Below the pieces are notes generated by a model. That model was not told where the DNA came from. It saw nothing but the letters and a program-made list of their open reading frames with translations, and did no database searches. Positions 25,878 through 33,891 of a stretch of 64,000 nucleotides of DNA are shown piece by piece. Source of the stretch: JAICKM01 sp038228295 (GTDB lineage Bacteria > Chloroflexota > Chloroflexia > QHBQ01 > JAICKM01); the NCBI GenBank assembly GCA_038228295.1, contig JBBRPH010000009.1, positions 1 through 64,000 on the forward strand. The letters are read 5' to 3'. The translations under genes and the position numbers were made by a program. The stretch's first letter is position 1; every line of letters begins with the position of its first letter.

Positions 25878-27047
25878 ATGAGATCCGTTGAGCTTTTTGC
25901 CGGAGCCGGAGGGCTGGCCTTGGGCATCGCACACGCGGGCTTCAACCACGAAGCAGTCGTTGAATGGAATAACGCCTCCTGTAACACAATCCGTGCGAAC
26001 CAACAACGCGGCATCCATCCGGTGGATCACTGGCCCTTGTTTGAAACGGATGTCCGCACCTTTGACTATAGCGCTATAGCTCCCAACCTGGATTTACTCG
26101 CCGGCGGGCCCCCATGCCAGCCATTCTCCTTGGCTGGTAAGCACGCTGGGCCAAGCGATGCACGAGATATGTTTCCTGAAGCGGTGCGTGCTGTTCGGGA
26201 GTTACAACCGCGTGCGTTTCTTTTCGAGAACGTTAAGGGTTTGCTACGCGAGTCCTTCGCTCAGTACTTCGAGTATATTTACCTACAATTGAGCTATCCT
26301 GAAATTGTTCGACGTGGCGGGGAACAGTGGATGGATCATCTCTTGCGCTTGGAACAACATCACACACAAGGCCGCCAGGCCGGCTTGTTGTACCGCGTGC
26401 TGTTCAGCCAATTAAACGCCGCTGATTACGGTGTGCCGCAAAGACGCGAGCGGGTAATTTTGGTTGGCTTCCGCTATGATCTGGGCTTCAACTGGGCATT
26501 TCCACGACCCACTCATTCATATGATGCCTTGTTATACAGCCAGTGGGTTTCGGAAGCCTACTGGGAGCGGCACGAAGTCTCCTTAGGGGCGCGCCCCCAA
26601 CTCTCAGCCAAACTGCAAAAGCGCGTAGACCATCTTCGCGCCCTTGCATTTCCGCCCCTGGACCAGCCCTGGCGGACCGTGCGGGATGCCATAGCAGATT
26701 TGCCGGATCCGACGCTAAACGGAGTGGCAGGTAACGTATCTAATCACCGCTTTAATCCTGGCGCACGAATTTACTCCGGCCACACTGGTAGCGTCCTTGA
26801 TGAACCCGCCAAGACCCTTAAAGCCGGTGATCATGGCGTGCCGGGCGGAGAAAATATGCTTGCTTTTTCGGATGGGCAGCCGCGATATTTTACGGTGCGC
26901 GAGAGCGCACGTTTGCAGACTTTTCCGGACGACTATGCCTTTAGTGGTTCATGGACCGAAAGTATGCGGCAGTTGGGGAATGCTGTCCCTGTGACATTGG
27001 GACAGATACTCGCTACAAGTATACGAAACCGACTAGAAATGGGGTAG
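25878..27047 (+). CDS. DNA (cytosine-5-)-methyltransferase
   Basis: 389 residues with all main C5-methylase motifs in order: I, LFAGAGGLALG at the N-terminus; IV, GGPPCQPFSLAG with catalytic Cys80; VI, FENVKGLL near 118; VIII, VPQRRERVILVG near 187; a variable target-recognition region about 230-310; and IX/X, VRESARLQTFPDDY and QLGNAVP near 367. It methylates cytosine at C5 in a short recognition site, protecting DNA from the nuclease encoded 16 bp downstream. TTGGAGGA precedes the ATG. Composition is AT-richer than its neighbours, supporting horizontal acquisition. Confidence 0.93.
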   Translation: MRSVELFAGAGGLALGIAHAGFNHEAVVEWNNASCNTIRANQQRGIHPVDHWPLFETDVRTFDYSAIAPNLDLLAGGPPCQPFSLAGKHAGPSDARDMFPEAVRAVRELQPRAFLFENVKGLLRESFAQYFEYIYLQLSYPEIVRRGGEQWMDHLLRLEQHHTQGRQAGLLYRVLFSQLNAADYGVPQRRERVILVGFRYDLGFNWAFPRPTHSYDALLYSQWVSEAYWERHEVSLGARPQLSAKLQKRVDHLRALAFPPLDQPWRTVRDAIADLPDPTLNGVAGNVSNHRFNPGARIYSGHTGSVLDEPAKTLKAGDHGVPGGENMLAFSDGQPRYFTVRESARLQTFPDDYAFSGSWTESMRQLGNAVPVTLGQILATSIRNRLEMG

Positions 27048-27063
27048 CCGTGAGGAGTTGCAG

Positions 27064-27822
27064 ATGACCGCCGGCTACACCGATTTTGAGTTCGACCTCC
27101 CAGGTGCGTTACTTACGCACCTCGTCGGCGTGTTGGACAGGATGGCAGGCGCGCCTCTTGATCCGACATCGCTCCTCGCTGTCCCGGAGGCGCAAGGGAT
27201 TTACCAACTGTTTTTGGACAATCAAATCGTCTACGTCGGCAAGACGGACGCGGAGGCGGGGCTAAACGTACGGCTCAATCGGCATAAGCGTAAGATACAG
27301 CACCGGATGAACCTTGCACCCGCACGTATATCCTTCAAGGCTGTACGTATCTATGTATTCACAGCAGTTGACCTCGAAACCCAGCTCATTAGGTATTACG
27401 GGGGTCTTTCCGCTGTCCCGTGGAACGGTAGCGGTTTCGGCTCGAATGATCCTGGTCGGCAGCGTGATACAACGGAGTACAAGTCCACCCACTTTGACGC
27501 AATGTTCCCTATTGATATAGATCGTCCCCTCTCGGTTCCTCTTCCCAGGACGGGAACCGCCGCAAGTATCCTGACATTGCTCAAGAACATTCTGCCTTAT
27601 ACATTGCGGTTCGAGACCCAATCGCGCCAACCACATACTGATCTCATGGATACACTTGTCACTTTGCCTAATAGCATGATGCTAAATGCGCGCAATGTGG
27701 TTTCCGAAGTCATTCGACAACTTCCAACCGGCTGGCAAGCCGTACACTTGCCGAGCCACATTATCCTCTATAAGGAAAGCCGAAACTATTCTTACGGAAA
27801 CGTGATCGCTCGTTCTCTGTGA
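27064..27822 (+). CDS. Eco29kI-like GIY-YIG restriction endonuclease
   Basis: 252 residues from ATG 27064 (GAGGAG 6 nt upstream). The GIY-YIG fold is visible as GIY (45-47) and YVG (57-59), followed by the R-x3-H pair (Arg70, His74), an acidic residue in DLETQLIRYYGG (Glu105) and the PWNGSGFGSNDPG segment, all hallmarks of the Eco29kI restriction-enzyme family. Family knowledge: Eco29kI and relatives cut CCGCGG and pair with C5 methylases, exactly the partner found upstream. The recognition site here is therefore likely, but not proven, to be CCGCGG. AT-rich compared with the flanks. Confidence 0.85.
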   Translation: MTAGYTDFEFDLPGALLTHLVGVLDRMAGAPLDPTSLLAVPEAQGIYQLFLDNQIVYVGKTDAEAGLNVRLNRHKRKIQHRMNLAPARISFKAVRIYVFTAVDLETQLIRYYGGLSAVPWNGSGFGSNDPGRQRDTTEYKSTHFDAMFPIDIDRPLSVPLPRTGTAASILTLLKNILPYTLRFETQSRQPHTDLMDTLVTLPNSMMLNARNVVSEVIRQLPTGWQAVHLPSHIILYKESRNYSYGNVIARSL

Positions 27823-27856
27823 GGCTCGAAAGGTAGATTCTAACCACTCTGTGCCT

Positions 27857-29713
27857 ATGAAACTGACGCCCAGCGCTAATGGATGGACCGCCGCCGGCCT
27901 ACGCACCCGCTTACGGGTGGGGGTGGACGGCGGCAGCGTGGACCAATTGGATGCGGCCCTGCGCGGGTTGGCGGTCGGTATTGTGTTGGCCCTGAGTTTG
28001 GTCGGCTATAAATACAGTCCGCCGGCGGGCTGGGCTTTGCCGTTTCCGGTGGCCCCGGCCGTCGTGGCGCTGGGGTTGGTGCTATACAATGTGGCCGTGG
28101 TTACGCTGCTGGGTATTCCCTGGCGGCAGCGCCCCGGCTTCGTCCTCTTTGTGCTGGATTGGGCTGTCGTCACCACCGCGATTGTGTTCACCGGCGGCTT
28201 CAACAGCCCGTTCCTGGTCCTCTACTACGCCCTGGTCATCGGCGCGGCCCTGCGGCTGAACCTACACCGCACGCTGCTGCTGGTGCTGGCCTGCGCGGGC
28301 GTGTATACGCTGCTCAGTCAGGCGGAGGTGCGGCCCGGCGACGGCGCGGGGCCGCATCTGCCTAGTCTGGTGGTGGGCGTGACATCGCTGCTGATGGTGG
28401 CGCTGACGGCGCTGGCGATGAAACGCGCCGTGGGCGTGGAAAACGACCGCTTGCGCCTGGAACAACAGACCGCCCAACGCCTGGCTTTGCTCAATGAACT
28501 GACCCACGCTGTGTTGAGCGCGTCGCCCGACTCGGCAGCGCTGCTGCGGACGGTGGCGGCGATTGCGCCCGACGCGCTGGGAGCCGACTGCGGCTTGGCT
28601 GTGCTACTCGACCGCCAGGGGCGCCCGCAGCAGGTGGCCGCCGACCAGGGTAGCGCGCCTGATCTGCCGCCGGGGGCGCTGGCGCTGGCGCTGGCGGCGG
28701 TGGTGCAAGGCGGGCCGGTCGTCGTAGCCGACGTGGCCGACGATCCGCGCGGCTTTGATTTGCGCGCCTGCCTGGGCCGCGTACAAACGGTGGTCTGCAC
28801 CCCGTTGTGGTTGGACGAGGAGCCGGTCGGTGCGCTGATCGTCGGCAGCTATGAGGCGCGCCCCTTCCGCGCTGCCGACCTGAGCCTGCTGACGGCGATT
28901 GGCCGCCAGGTGGGGCTGCCGGTGCGCCTGGCGCGCCTCTATGACTTGGAGCGCGAGAAAGCCGCCGAGAGCGCGGCCCGCGAACAGGGTGAACACGATC
29001 TGCTCAACACCGTGTCGCATGATCTGCGGACCCCGCTAACGGCGATCAAAACGGGCGTGAGTGGCCTGCTGGCCGGTGACGCGCCGCGCCCGCCCGCCGA
29101 ATTGCGCCTGCTGCAAAACATTGACCGCAGCACCGAGCGGCTGATCCTGCTGGTCAACGATCTGCTCGACATGGCGCGGCTGCGCGCCGGGCGCATCACG
29201 CTGGCCCGCGAGCAACTGGACTTAGCCGAGTTGATCCATGAGGCGGCGACCACGCTGCGCCCGCTAGTGGAGGCGCGTAATCAGACGTTGACAGTGGTGC
29301 TGCCGGCGGAGACGGCAGCGACGCTTGTTGCCGAAGGCGACCGTCGCCGCCTGGAGCAGGCGCTGCTCAATATCCTTTACAACGCCAACAAATACACGCC
29401 GCCCGGCGGCGCGATCACGGTGGGTGCGACCCCGGAAGCCGGCGCGGTGCGCGTTTGGGTGCGCGATAGCGGTCCCGGCATCGCACCCGCCGACCAGCGG
29501 CGTATATTTGAGCGCTTTTATGTCGCGCCGGGTGCCGGTAGCCGCCATGACGCGACCGGCCTGGGCTTGGCAATTGCCCAGTCGCTGGTCGAACTGCACG
29601 GCGGGCAGATCGGCGTGGAAAGCCGGCCCGGCGCGGGCAGCCTGTTCTATTTCACCGTGCCGGTGCAGGGTGCAACGTGCGATGTGCAGCGGGCGGAATA
29701 TGCCGATGCGTGA
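27857..29713 (+). CDS. Membrane sensor histidine kinase with GAF domain
   Basis: 618 residues from ATG 27857 (GTG 27851 is an alternative). About five or six membrane helices lie in residues 35-200, then a GAF-like domain about 210-365, then a HisKA domain with VSHDLRTPLTAIK (His388) and a HATPase domain with the N box LLNILYNANKYT, G1 DSGPGIAP and G2 GLGLAIAQSLVELHGG. It autophosphorylates and should signal to the OmpR-type regulator encoded two genes downstream. The genes overlap or nearly touch (8-bp overlap with the next), so kinase, unknown protein and regulator form one operon. Signal unknown. Confidence 0.88.
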   Translation: MKLTPSANGWTAAGLRTRLRVGVDGGSVDQLDAALRGLAVGIVLALSLVGYKYSPPAGWALPFPVAPAVVALGLVLYNVAVVTLLGIPWRQRPGFVLFVLDWAVVTTAIVFTGGFNSPFLVLYYALVIGAALRLNLHRTLLLVLACAGVYTLLSQAEVRPGDGAGPHLPSLVVGVTSLLMVALTALAMKRAVGVENDRLRLEQQTAQRLALLNELTHAVLSASPDSAALLRTVAAIAPDALGADCGLAVLLDRQGRPQQVAADQGSAPDLPPGALALALAAVVQGGPVVVADVADDPRGFDLRACLGRVQTVVCTPLWLDEEPVGALIVGSYEARPFRAADLSLLTAIGRQVGLPVRLARLYDLEREKAAESAAREQGEHDLLNTVSHDLRTPLTAIKTGVSGLLAGDAPRPPAELRLLQNIDRSTERLILLVNDLLDMARLRAGRITLAREQLDLAELIHEAATTLRPLVEARNQTLTVVLPAETAATLVAEGDRRRLEQALLNILYNANKYTPPGGAITVGATPEAGAVRVWVRDSGPGIAPADQRRIFERFYVAPGAGSRHDATGLGLAIAQSLVELHGGQIGVESRPGAGSLFYFTVPVQGATCDVQRAEYADA

Positions 29714-30335
29714 TCCGCTAACTATCTCGATCCGCGTGGCGTCGCTGCTGGAACGTCCACGCTATTTGCCGGCGCAACAGGCCGAGGATGCTTACCGGGC
29801 CGGTGAGACACTGGCACTGGGTCTGGACATGGCGTTGGCGGCGGCCGGCCTGAAGCGCATCCAACTGATCGGCCAGGCCGTCAACCGCGTGGCGCTGGCC
29901 GACCGCTGGACCCCGCCCGGCGATCTGGCCCGCTGGGAGAACGCGCTGCTGCGCCGTGAAGGGCTGCTGCCCCAGGACGCCGGCGGCGCGGATCAGTCTG
30001 TCGCCGACCTGCGCGCCGCCATCGCCGCCGGCACGCTCGCGACGCGCTTCCCCCACCTGCTGGGCCACGCTGCCGCGCCCTGGTACTACGTGCCGCGCCA
30101 GTTCGCACGTCCGCTCTGGCTGCCCGACCCGCAGCCGCAAAGCCACGCCGGCGCTCCGGTGGGCCGCATCTCGGTCGGCTCTGTCTCCGCCCTGGCCGCC
30201 GAACTCGAAGCCCTCGACGGCTTCCTGACCGCGCACGGCCTGGACCCCGTTGCCTACTTTCCTGCCCCACTGCTCGAAGCTACCGCCCGCAGCCTGGAGA
30301 CGGGCCTGCCGATCATTCTGAGTTCTGAGTTCTGA
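29706..30335 (+). CDS. Unknown protein between kinase and response regulator
   Basis: 209 residues from ATG 29706 (purine-rich GGGCGGA 8 nt upstream), overlapping the kinase gene by 8 bp. Soluble, rich in Ala, Leu and Pro, with no recognisable motif; stretches such as LLERPRYLPAQQAEDAYRAG and LLGHAAAPWYYVPRQF may be useful for searching. Its last residues, LSSEF, and its stop codon are encoded by a GAGTTCT-type heptamer array, so the natural C-terminus may have been replaced. Position inside a two-component operon suggests an accessory role, but this is inference. Confidence 0.65.
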   Translation: MRDPLTISIRVASLLERPRYLPAQQAEDAYRAGETLALGLDMALAAAGLKRIQLIGQAVNRVALADRWTPPGDLARWENALLRREGLLPQDAGGADQSVADLRAAIAAGTLATRFPHLLGHAAAPWYYVPRQFARPLWLPDPQPQSHAGAPVGRISVGSVSALAAELEALDGFLTAHGLDPVAYFPAPLLEATARSLETGLPIILSSEF

Positions 30336-30357
30336 CACCTGACACCTGAAAGCCTGC
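30316..30357 (+). repeat. Heptamer array spanning a gene end and the next leader
   Basis: Six units in exact phase: TTCTGAG, TTCTGAG, TTCTGAC, ACCTGAC, ACCTGAA, AGCCTGC. The first units encode the last residues and TGA of the upstream gene; the last ends two bases before the ATG of the response regulator, leaving no separate ribosome site. Confidence 0.8.
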
Positions 30358-30359
30358 TT

Positions 30360-31058
30360 ATGAAAATCCTGATTGTAGACGATGACCATGACGTAGTGGA
30401 AGCGATTACGCTCTCCTTTGGCCTGCAATGGCCGGAGAGCATCATTGTCGGCGCGAGCGATGGGCGCGAGGCGTTGCGCGTCTGGGAGCGCGAACGGCCC
30501 GACGTGGTGCTACTTGACATCGGGCTGCCCGACATGGACGGCTTCGAGGTCACGCGCGCCATCCGTGAGCGCTCCGATGTGCCGATCCTGATGATCTCGG
30601 CCCGTGGCGAGGAGATCGACAAGGTGCGTGGCCTGGAACTGGGGGCCGATGACTATGTGACCAAGCCGTTCGGCTACCTGGAACTGTCGGCCCGCATCCG
30701 CGCCGTGTTGCGCCGCCAGCAATCGCCCATCCCGCCGGCGGGTGGCGGCCTGTTCCACTCCGGTCCGGTGCAGATCAATTACGCCACCCACGAAGTTAGC
30801 CTGCGCGGTAAGCCGGTCAAGCTGACCCCCACCGAATATAAGCTGCTCTACCAACTGACGCGCAACACCGGCCAGATCCTGTTGCACGACCAATTGCTGA
30901 CGCGCGTTTGGGGGCCGGAGTATCGCGGCGAACTCGACTACTTGCGGATTTATGTGCGCCGCCTGCGCGAAAAGCTGGAGGATACGCCGCAGACCCCCAC
31001 CCGCATTCTGACTGAGCGCGGCACCGGCTACCGCTATGTGCAGGAGGCCGCCGCATAG
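30360..31058 (+). CDS. OmpR/PhoB-family response regulator
   Basis: 232 residues. The receiver domain has Asp7-9, phosphoacceptor Asp53 in LLDIGLPDMDG, Ser80 in MISAR and Lys102 in TKPFG. The C-terminal winged-helix domain (about 130-228) shows KLTPTEYKLLYQL, the recognition region RGELDYLRIYVRRLREKL and ERGTGYRY. It should be phosphorylated by the histidine kinase encoded upstream and bind DNA as a dimer. The region before its ATG is entirely heptamer repeat, with no AGGAGG-like sequence. Confidence 0.9.
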   Translation: MKILIVDDDHDVVEAITLSFGLQWPESIIVGASDGREALRVWERERPDVVLLDIGLPDMDGFEVTRAIRERSDVPILMISARGEEIDKVRGLELGADDYVTKPFGYLELSARIRAVLRRQQSPIPPAGGGLFHSGPVQINYATHEVSLRGKPVKLTPTEYKLLYQLTRNTGQILLHDQLLTRVWGPEYRGELDYLRIYVRRLREKLEDTPQTPTRILTERGTGYRYVQEAAA

Positions 31059-32218
31059 CCGCGCCGCCGCGCATCGCCCTCGACACTACGTTTGCCGGCA
31101 TCAACGCGACCGGCGTGGGTCGCTATTCGCGCGGACTGGCCGCCGCGCTGCGCGATCTGCGCCGCCCCGACGGGCGGCCGGTGCTAGAGGTTGGTGTGTT
31201 CGGCCCGGCCGCCCACCCGTTGCCGCCCGGCCCCTCCGGTCGCCTGCGTCGGATACGCGATTTGGCGCTAGAGAACCCATTAGCGACTCATCTTTGGCTG
31301 CCCCTGCGCCTCGCCGCTTTCCACCCGGTGCTGGTCCACAGCACCGCGTTCGTCGGGCCGTTATGGGGGCCGGGGCCGCTGGTGCTGACCTTCCACGACC
31401 TGATCTATCACCGCAACCCCAGTGATTATGACCCGCTCTGGCAGCGGTTGATCGAGACGCTGGCGCCACGCGCCCTGCGCCGGGCGCGCGCCGTGATCGC
31501 CATCTCGCAGGCCACCGCCGATGATCTGGCCCGCACCTACCGGGTGCCGCGCCGCAAACTCTATGTCGTGCCTATTGCTGTGGACCCGGCCTTTTTCGCG
31601 CCGCACCCGCCGGTCGCTCTGGCCGCCGTGCGCGCTCGCTATGGCTTGCCTACGACTTACGTGCTGCACAGCGGCGGCCTGGTGCGGCGCAAAAACCTGC
31701 CCCTGCTGATCCGCGCTTTTGCCCGCCACTGCGCAGCCGGCGGTGACACCGCCACCGTGCTGGCGCTCACTGGGCAACTCGCCCCCGGCATGGCGGGCGG
31801 CTCTGAACTGGCGGCGGCGCTGGCCGAATCGCCGGTGCGCGGCCAGATCCGCCTGCTGGGCCATGTGCCGGGGGCTGACTTGCCCGCCCTCGTTGCCGGA
31901 GCCACGGCGCTGGTCTATCCCACGTTGTGGGAGGGTCAGGGCTTGCCGCCGCTCGAAGCGATGGCCGCCGGCACCCCGGTGATCGCCTCCACCACGCCCG
32001 CCGTCGCCGCAGTCGTCGCCCCCGCTGCCCTGCTCGTCGATCCCCACGATGAACGCGCCTGGGCCGCCGCCCTCACCCACCTGCTCACCACGCCCGCCTT
32101 GCGCGCCGATCTCACCGCACGCGGCCATGCCGCCGCCGCCGCCTACACCTGGCCCGCCTGCGCCCACGCTACTCTGCGTGTGTACCAAGCAGCATTAGGG
32201 CAAAGCAACAGGCTGTAG
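31055..32218 (+). CDS. Glycosyltransferase family 4 (probable ATA start)
   Basis: 387 residues if read from ATA 31055; the first ordinary start is GTG 31115 (367 residues). The residues before GTG 31115, RIALDTTFAGINATG, are the conserved first strand and loop of GT4 enzymes (compare the usual RIA-D-GVGRY), so the protein must start upstream. The only codon with a ribosome site is ATA 31055, 7 nt after AGGAGG, overlapping the regulator's TAG stop. Further landmarks: VIAISQATADDL near 150 and the E-x7-E region in PTLWEGQGLPPLEAMAAGTP near 290. It transfers a sugar from a nucleotide or lipid donor; acceptor unknown. Confidence 0.82.
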   Translation: MAAPPRIALDTTFAGINATGVGRYSRGLAAALRDLRRPDGRPVLEVGVFGPAAHPLPPGPSGRLRRIRDLALENPLATHLWLPLRLAAFHPVLVHSTAFVGPLWGPGPLVLTFHDLIYHRNPSDYDPLWQRLIETLAPRALRRARAVIAISQATADDLARTYRVPRRKLYVVPIAVDPAFFAPHPPVALAAVRARYGLPTTYVLHSGGLVRRKNLPLLIRAFARHCAAGGDTATVLALTGQLAPGMAGGSELAAALAESPVRGQIRLLGHVPGADLPALVAGATALVYPTLWEGQGLPPLEAMAAGTPVIASTTPAVAAVVAPAALLVDPHDERAWAAALTHLLTTPALRADLTARGHAAAAAYTWPACAHATLRVYQAALGQSNRL

Positions 32219-32289
32219 TAAGCGGCTGCGCTCGGTGATGCCGGCCCTACCTCGATACTGCTATGGACCGCGTGCGGACAAGGCCGCTT

Positions 32290-33537
32290 TCACACGATCT
32301 TGCGGTGGTGCTGGGTCGTCTCGTGATAATGATCCGGCGTCGCGCCCGCCGGATCGATATGCACCAGCGCGTCACGCAGCGCCGGCAGGGCGTGCAGCAG
32401 GGTGTGCCGTAGATCCTCGGCGACGGCGTGGCCGGCGACGGTGGAGAGGGCAGGGTCTACGTCGGCGTGCAGCTCGGCCACCAGCCGGTGACCCTGCCAG
32501 CGTACCCGCACGTCATGGATGCGCTGCACCCCCGCGACTCCGCCTGCCGTCTGCTCCACCTGGTCCACCACCGCCGGGTCTACCGCGTCCATCAGGCGAT
32601 AGAGGATCGCTTGCCCGGCTTGCTTGCCGATCACCAGGATGGCGAACGTGATCAGCACCCCCACCACCGCATCCACCAGCGGGAAACCTAGCGCGGCGCC
32701 GGCGGCCCCCACCAGCACCGCCAGCGAGGTCAGGCCATCCGCTCGCGCGTGGTGCCCATCGGCCACCAGCGCCGCGCTGCCGATGCGCCGACCCGTGCCG
32801 ATGCGGATCTGCGCCACCCACTCGTTGCCCGCAAACCCCGCCACTGCCGCCGCCGCCACCCACCACAGGTCGCGCAAGGCTACCGGATGCAGTAGCTTAT
32901 CCAGCGACTCCCACACCGCCACCGCCGCGCTCAGAAAGATGATGCCCACAATCACCACGCCCGCCACATCTTCGGCGCGGTCATAGCCGTAGGTAAAGCG
33001 GCGCGTGGCCGGCCGGCGGCTCAGGGTAAAGGCCACCCACAGCGGCAACGCCGTGAGCGCGTCGGCGAAATTGTGGATCGTATCGGCCAGCAAGCCCGCG
33101 CTGCCGCTGATCCAGGCGACGCCTAACTGGAAAGCCGCCGTCGCACCCAGGATCAACAGGCTAGTTCGCAACGCCTGAATACCCGCCGCGCTACCCTCTA
33201 ATGCCGCGTCCACCTCCACCGTGCTGTGCGTATGCCCATGCCCAATGCCGAACATCCCCAGGATCTGCGCGCCAATCCCCCCGCCGTGGGCGTGATCATG
33301 GTCATGCCATGCATCGTGTCCCTGCGCGCTAGGGGCGTGGTCGTGCCCATGCTCGGTCGCGTGATCCGGCCCATGCTCGGCGGCGCTATGGTCATGTCCA
33401 TGCTCACCATTCGCCTGATCCGGCCCATGCGCGTCGGCAACCGTATCCTGCATAGGAGTCGTGTCGGCAGCGTGGTCATGGTCGTGAAACGATGGTTCCG
33501 CCTGCCCAGTATATGCGTGCGGTGCATCAGCATCCAT
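32290..33537 (-). CDS. Cation diffusion facilitator (Zn/Co-type) with His-rich N-terminus
   Basis: 415 residues from ATG 33537; a longer in-frame start at 33609 has no good site. Residues about 15-90 are extraordinarily rich in His and Asp (HDHDH, HGHDH, HDHDHAHGG), a probable metal-binding buffer. Six transmembrane helices follow (about 110-310), with metal-site motifs HNFADAL in TM2 and ADGHHARADG in TM5, then a cytosolic C-terminal domain of about 80 residues. It exports divalent metal, probably Zn2+, in exchange for protons. A monocistronic gene; the 72 bp after it up to the glycosyltransferase gene hold no clear feature. Confidence 0.9.
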   Translation of the reverse strand: MDADAPHAYTGQAEPSFHDHDHAADTTPMQDTVADAHGPDQANGEHGHDHSAAEHGPDHATEHGHDHAPSAQGHDAWHDHDHAHGGGIGAQILGMFGIGHGHTHSTVEVDAALEGSAAGIQALRTSLLILGATAAFQLGVAWISGSAGLLADTIHNFADALTALPLWVAFTLSRRPATRRFTYGYDRAEDVAGVVIVGIIFLSAAVAVWESLDKLLHPVALRDLWWVAAAAVAGFAGNEWVAQIRIGTGRRIGSAALVADGHHARADGLTSLAVLVGAAGAALGFPLVDAVVGVLITFAILVIGKQAGQAILYRLMDAVDPAVVDQVEQTAGGVAGVQRIHDVRVRWQGHRLVAELHADVDPALSTVAGHAVAEDLRHTLLHALPALRDALVHIDPAGATPDHYHETTQHHRKIV

Positions 33538-33656
33538 ACACAAGAGTCCCTTTCGTGGCCGGTATGCCCCTTCTATAGCATACCTCTCTCCCCCTGTCAA
33601 CACCTGCATCTCACGCTACCCTCCGGGCGAAGCTGGCTGCCCTGCCCGACTGGGGC

Positions 33657-33748
33657 TGTGGGAGGCGGCAGCGCCCGGTGATGTTTACCCTGGCCTATCT
33701 CGCTGCGCGCCGTAATGTCTGTGGGAGGCGGCTCCGCCGGGCGCTGCC
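33657..33748. repeat. Direct and inverted repeats upstream of the hppD promoter
   Basis: TGTGGGAGGCGGC occurs at 33657-33669 and again at 33720-33732. Next to these, GGCAGCGCCCGG (33667-33678) is the exact reverse complement of CCGGGCGCTGCC (33737-33748), so the region can form a hairpin. The rest of the 354-bp gap between 33538 and 33891 holds the promoter at 33810 and no gene. Confidence 0.6.
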
Positions 33749-33809
33749 ACTCCCCATTCGCGTTATGCCGAGATTCTATGTAGATGCGAACTGGAGACCG
33801 CGCTGCGCC

Positions 33810-33838
33810 TTGACGCGCTCTAGCCCCCGGAGTATACT
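33810..33838 (+). promoter_or_regulatory. Promoter of the tyrosine/tryptophan degradation genes
   Basis: TTGACG (33810-33815) and TATACT (33833-33838) with a 17-bp spacer. Transcription would begin near 33845, 47 nt before the ATG of hppD, whose ribosome site is AAGGAGGAG. Confidence 0.75.
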
Positions 33839-33891
33839 TTCGCTGACAGAGTGGCTCACCCACCATCCGCTGCATCTCAAGGAGGAGAAGC

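Noticed and set aside
25878..27822. Prophage or transposon carrying the restriction genes
   Set aside because: No integrase, transposase or end repeats were seen around the pair.
29325..29699. Upstream extension of the 29706 gene
   Set aside because: It lies inside the kinase ATPase domain in another frame; the kinase frame has all motifs, and a good start with purine-rich site is at 29706.
33226..33681. 151-residue plus-strand ORF opposite the CDF transporter
   Set aside because: It is the antisense image of the His-rich segment (Met/Val-rich low complexity).
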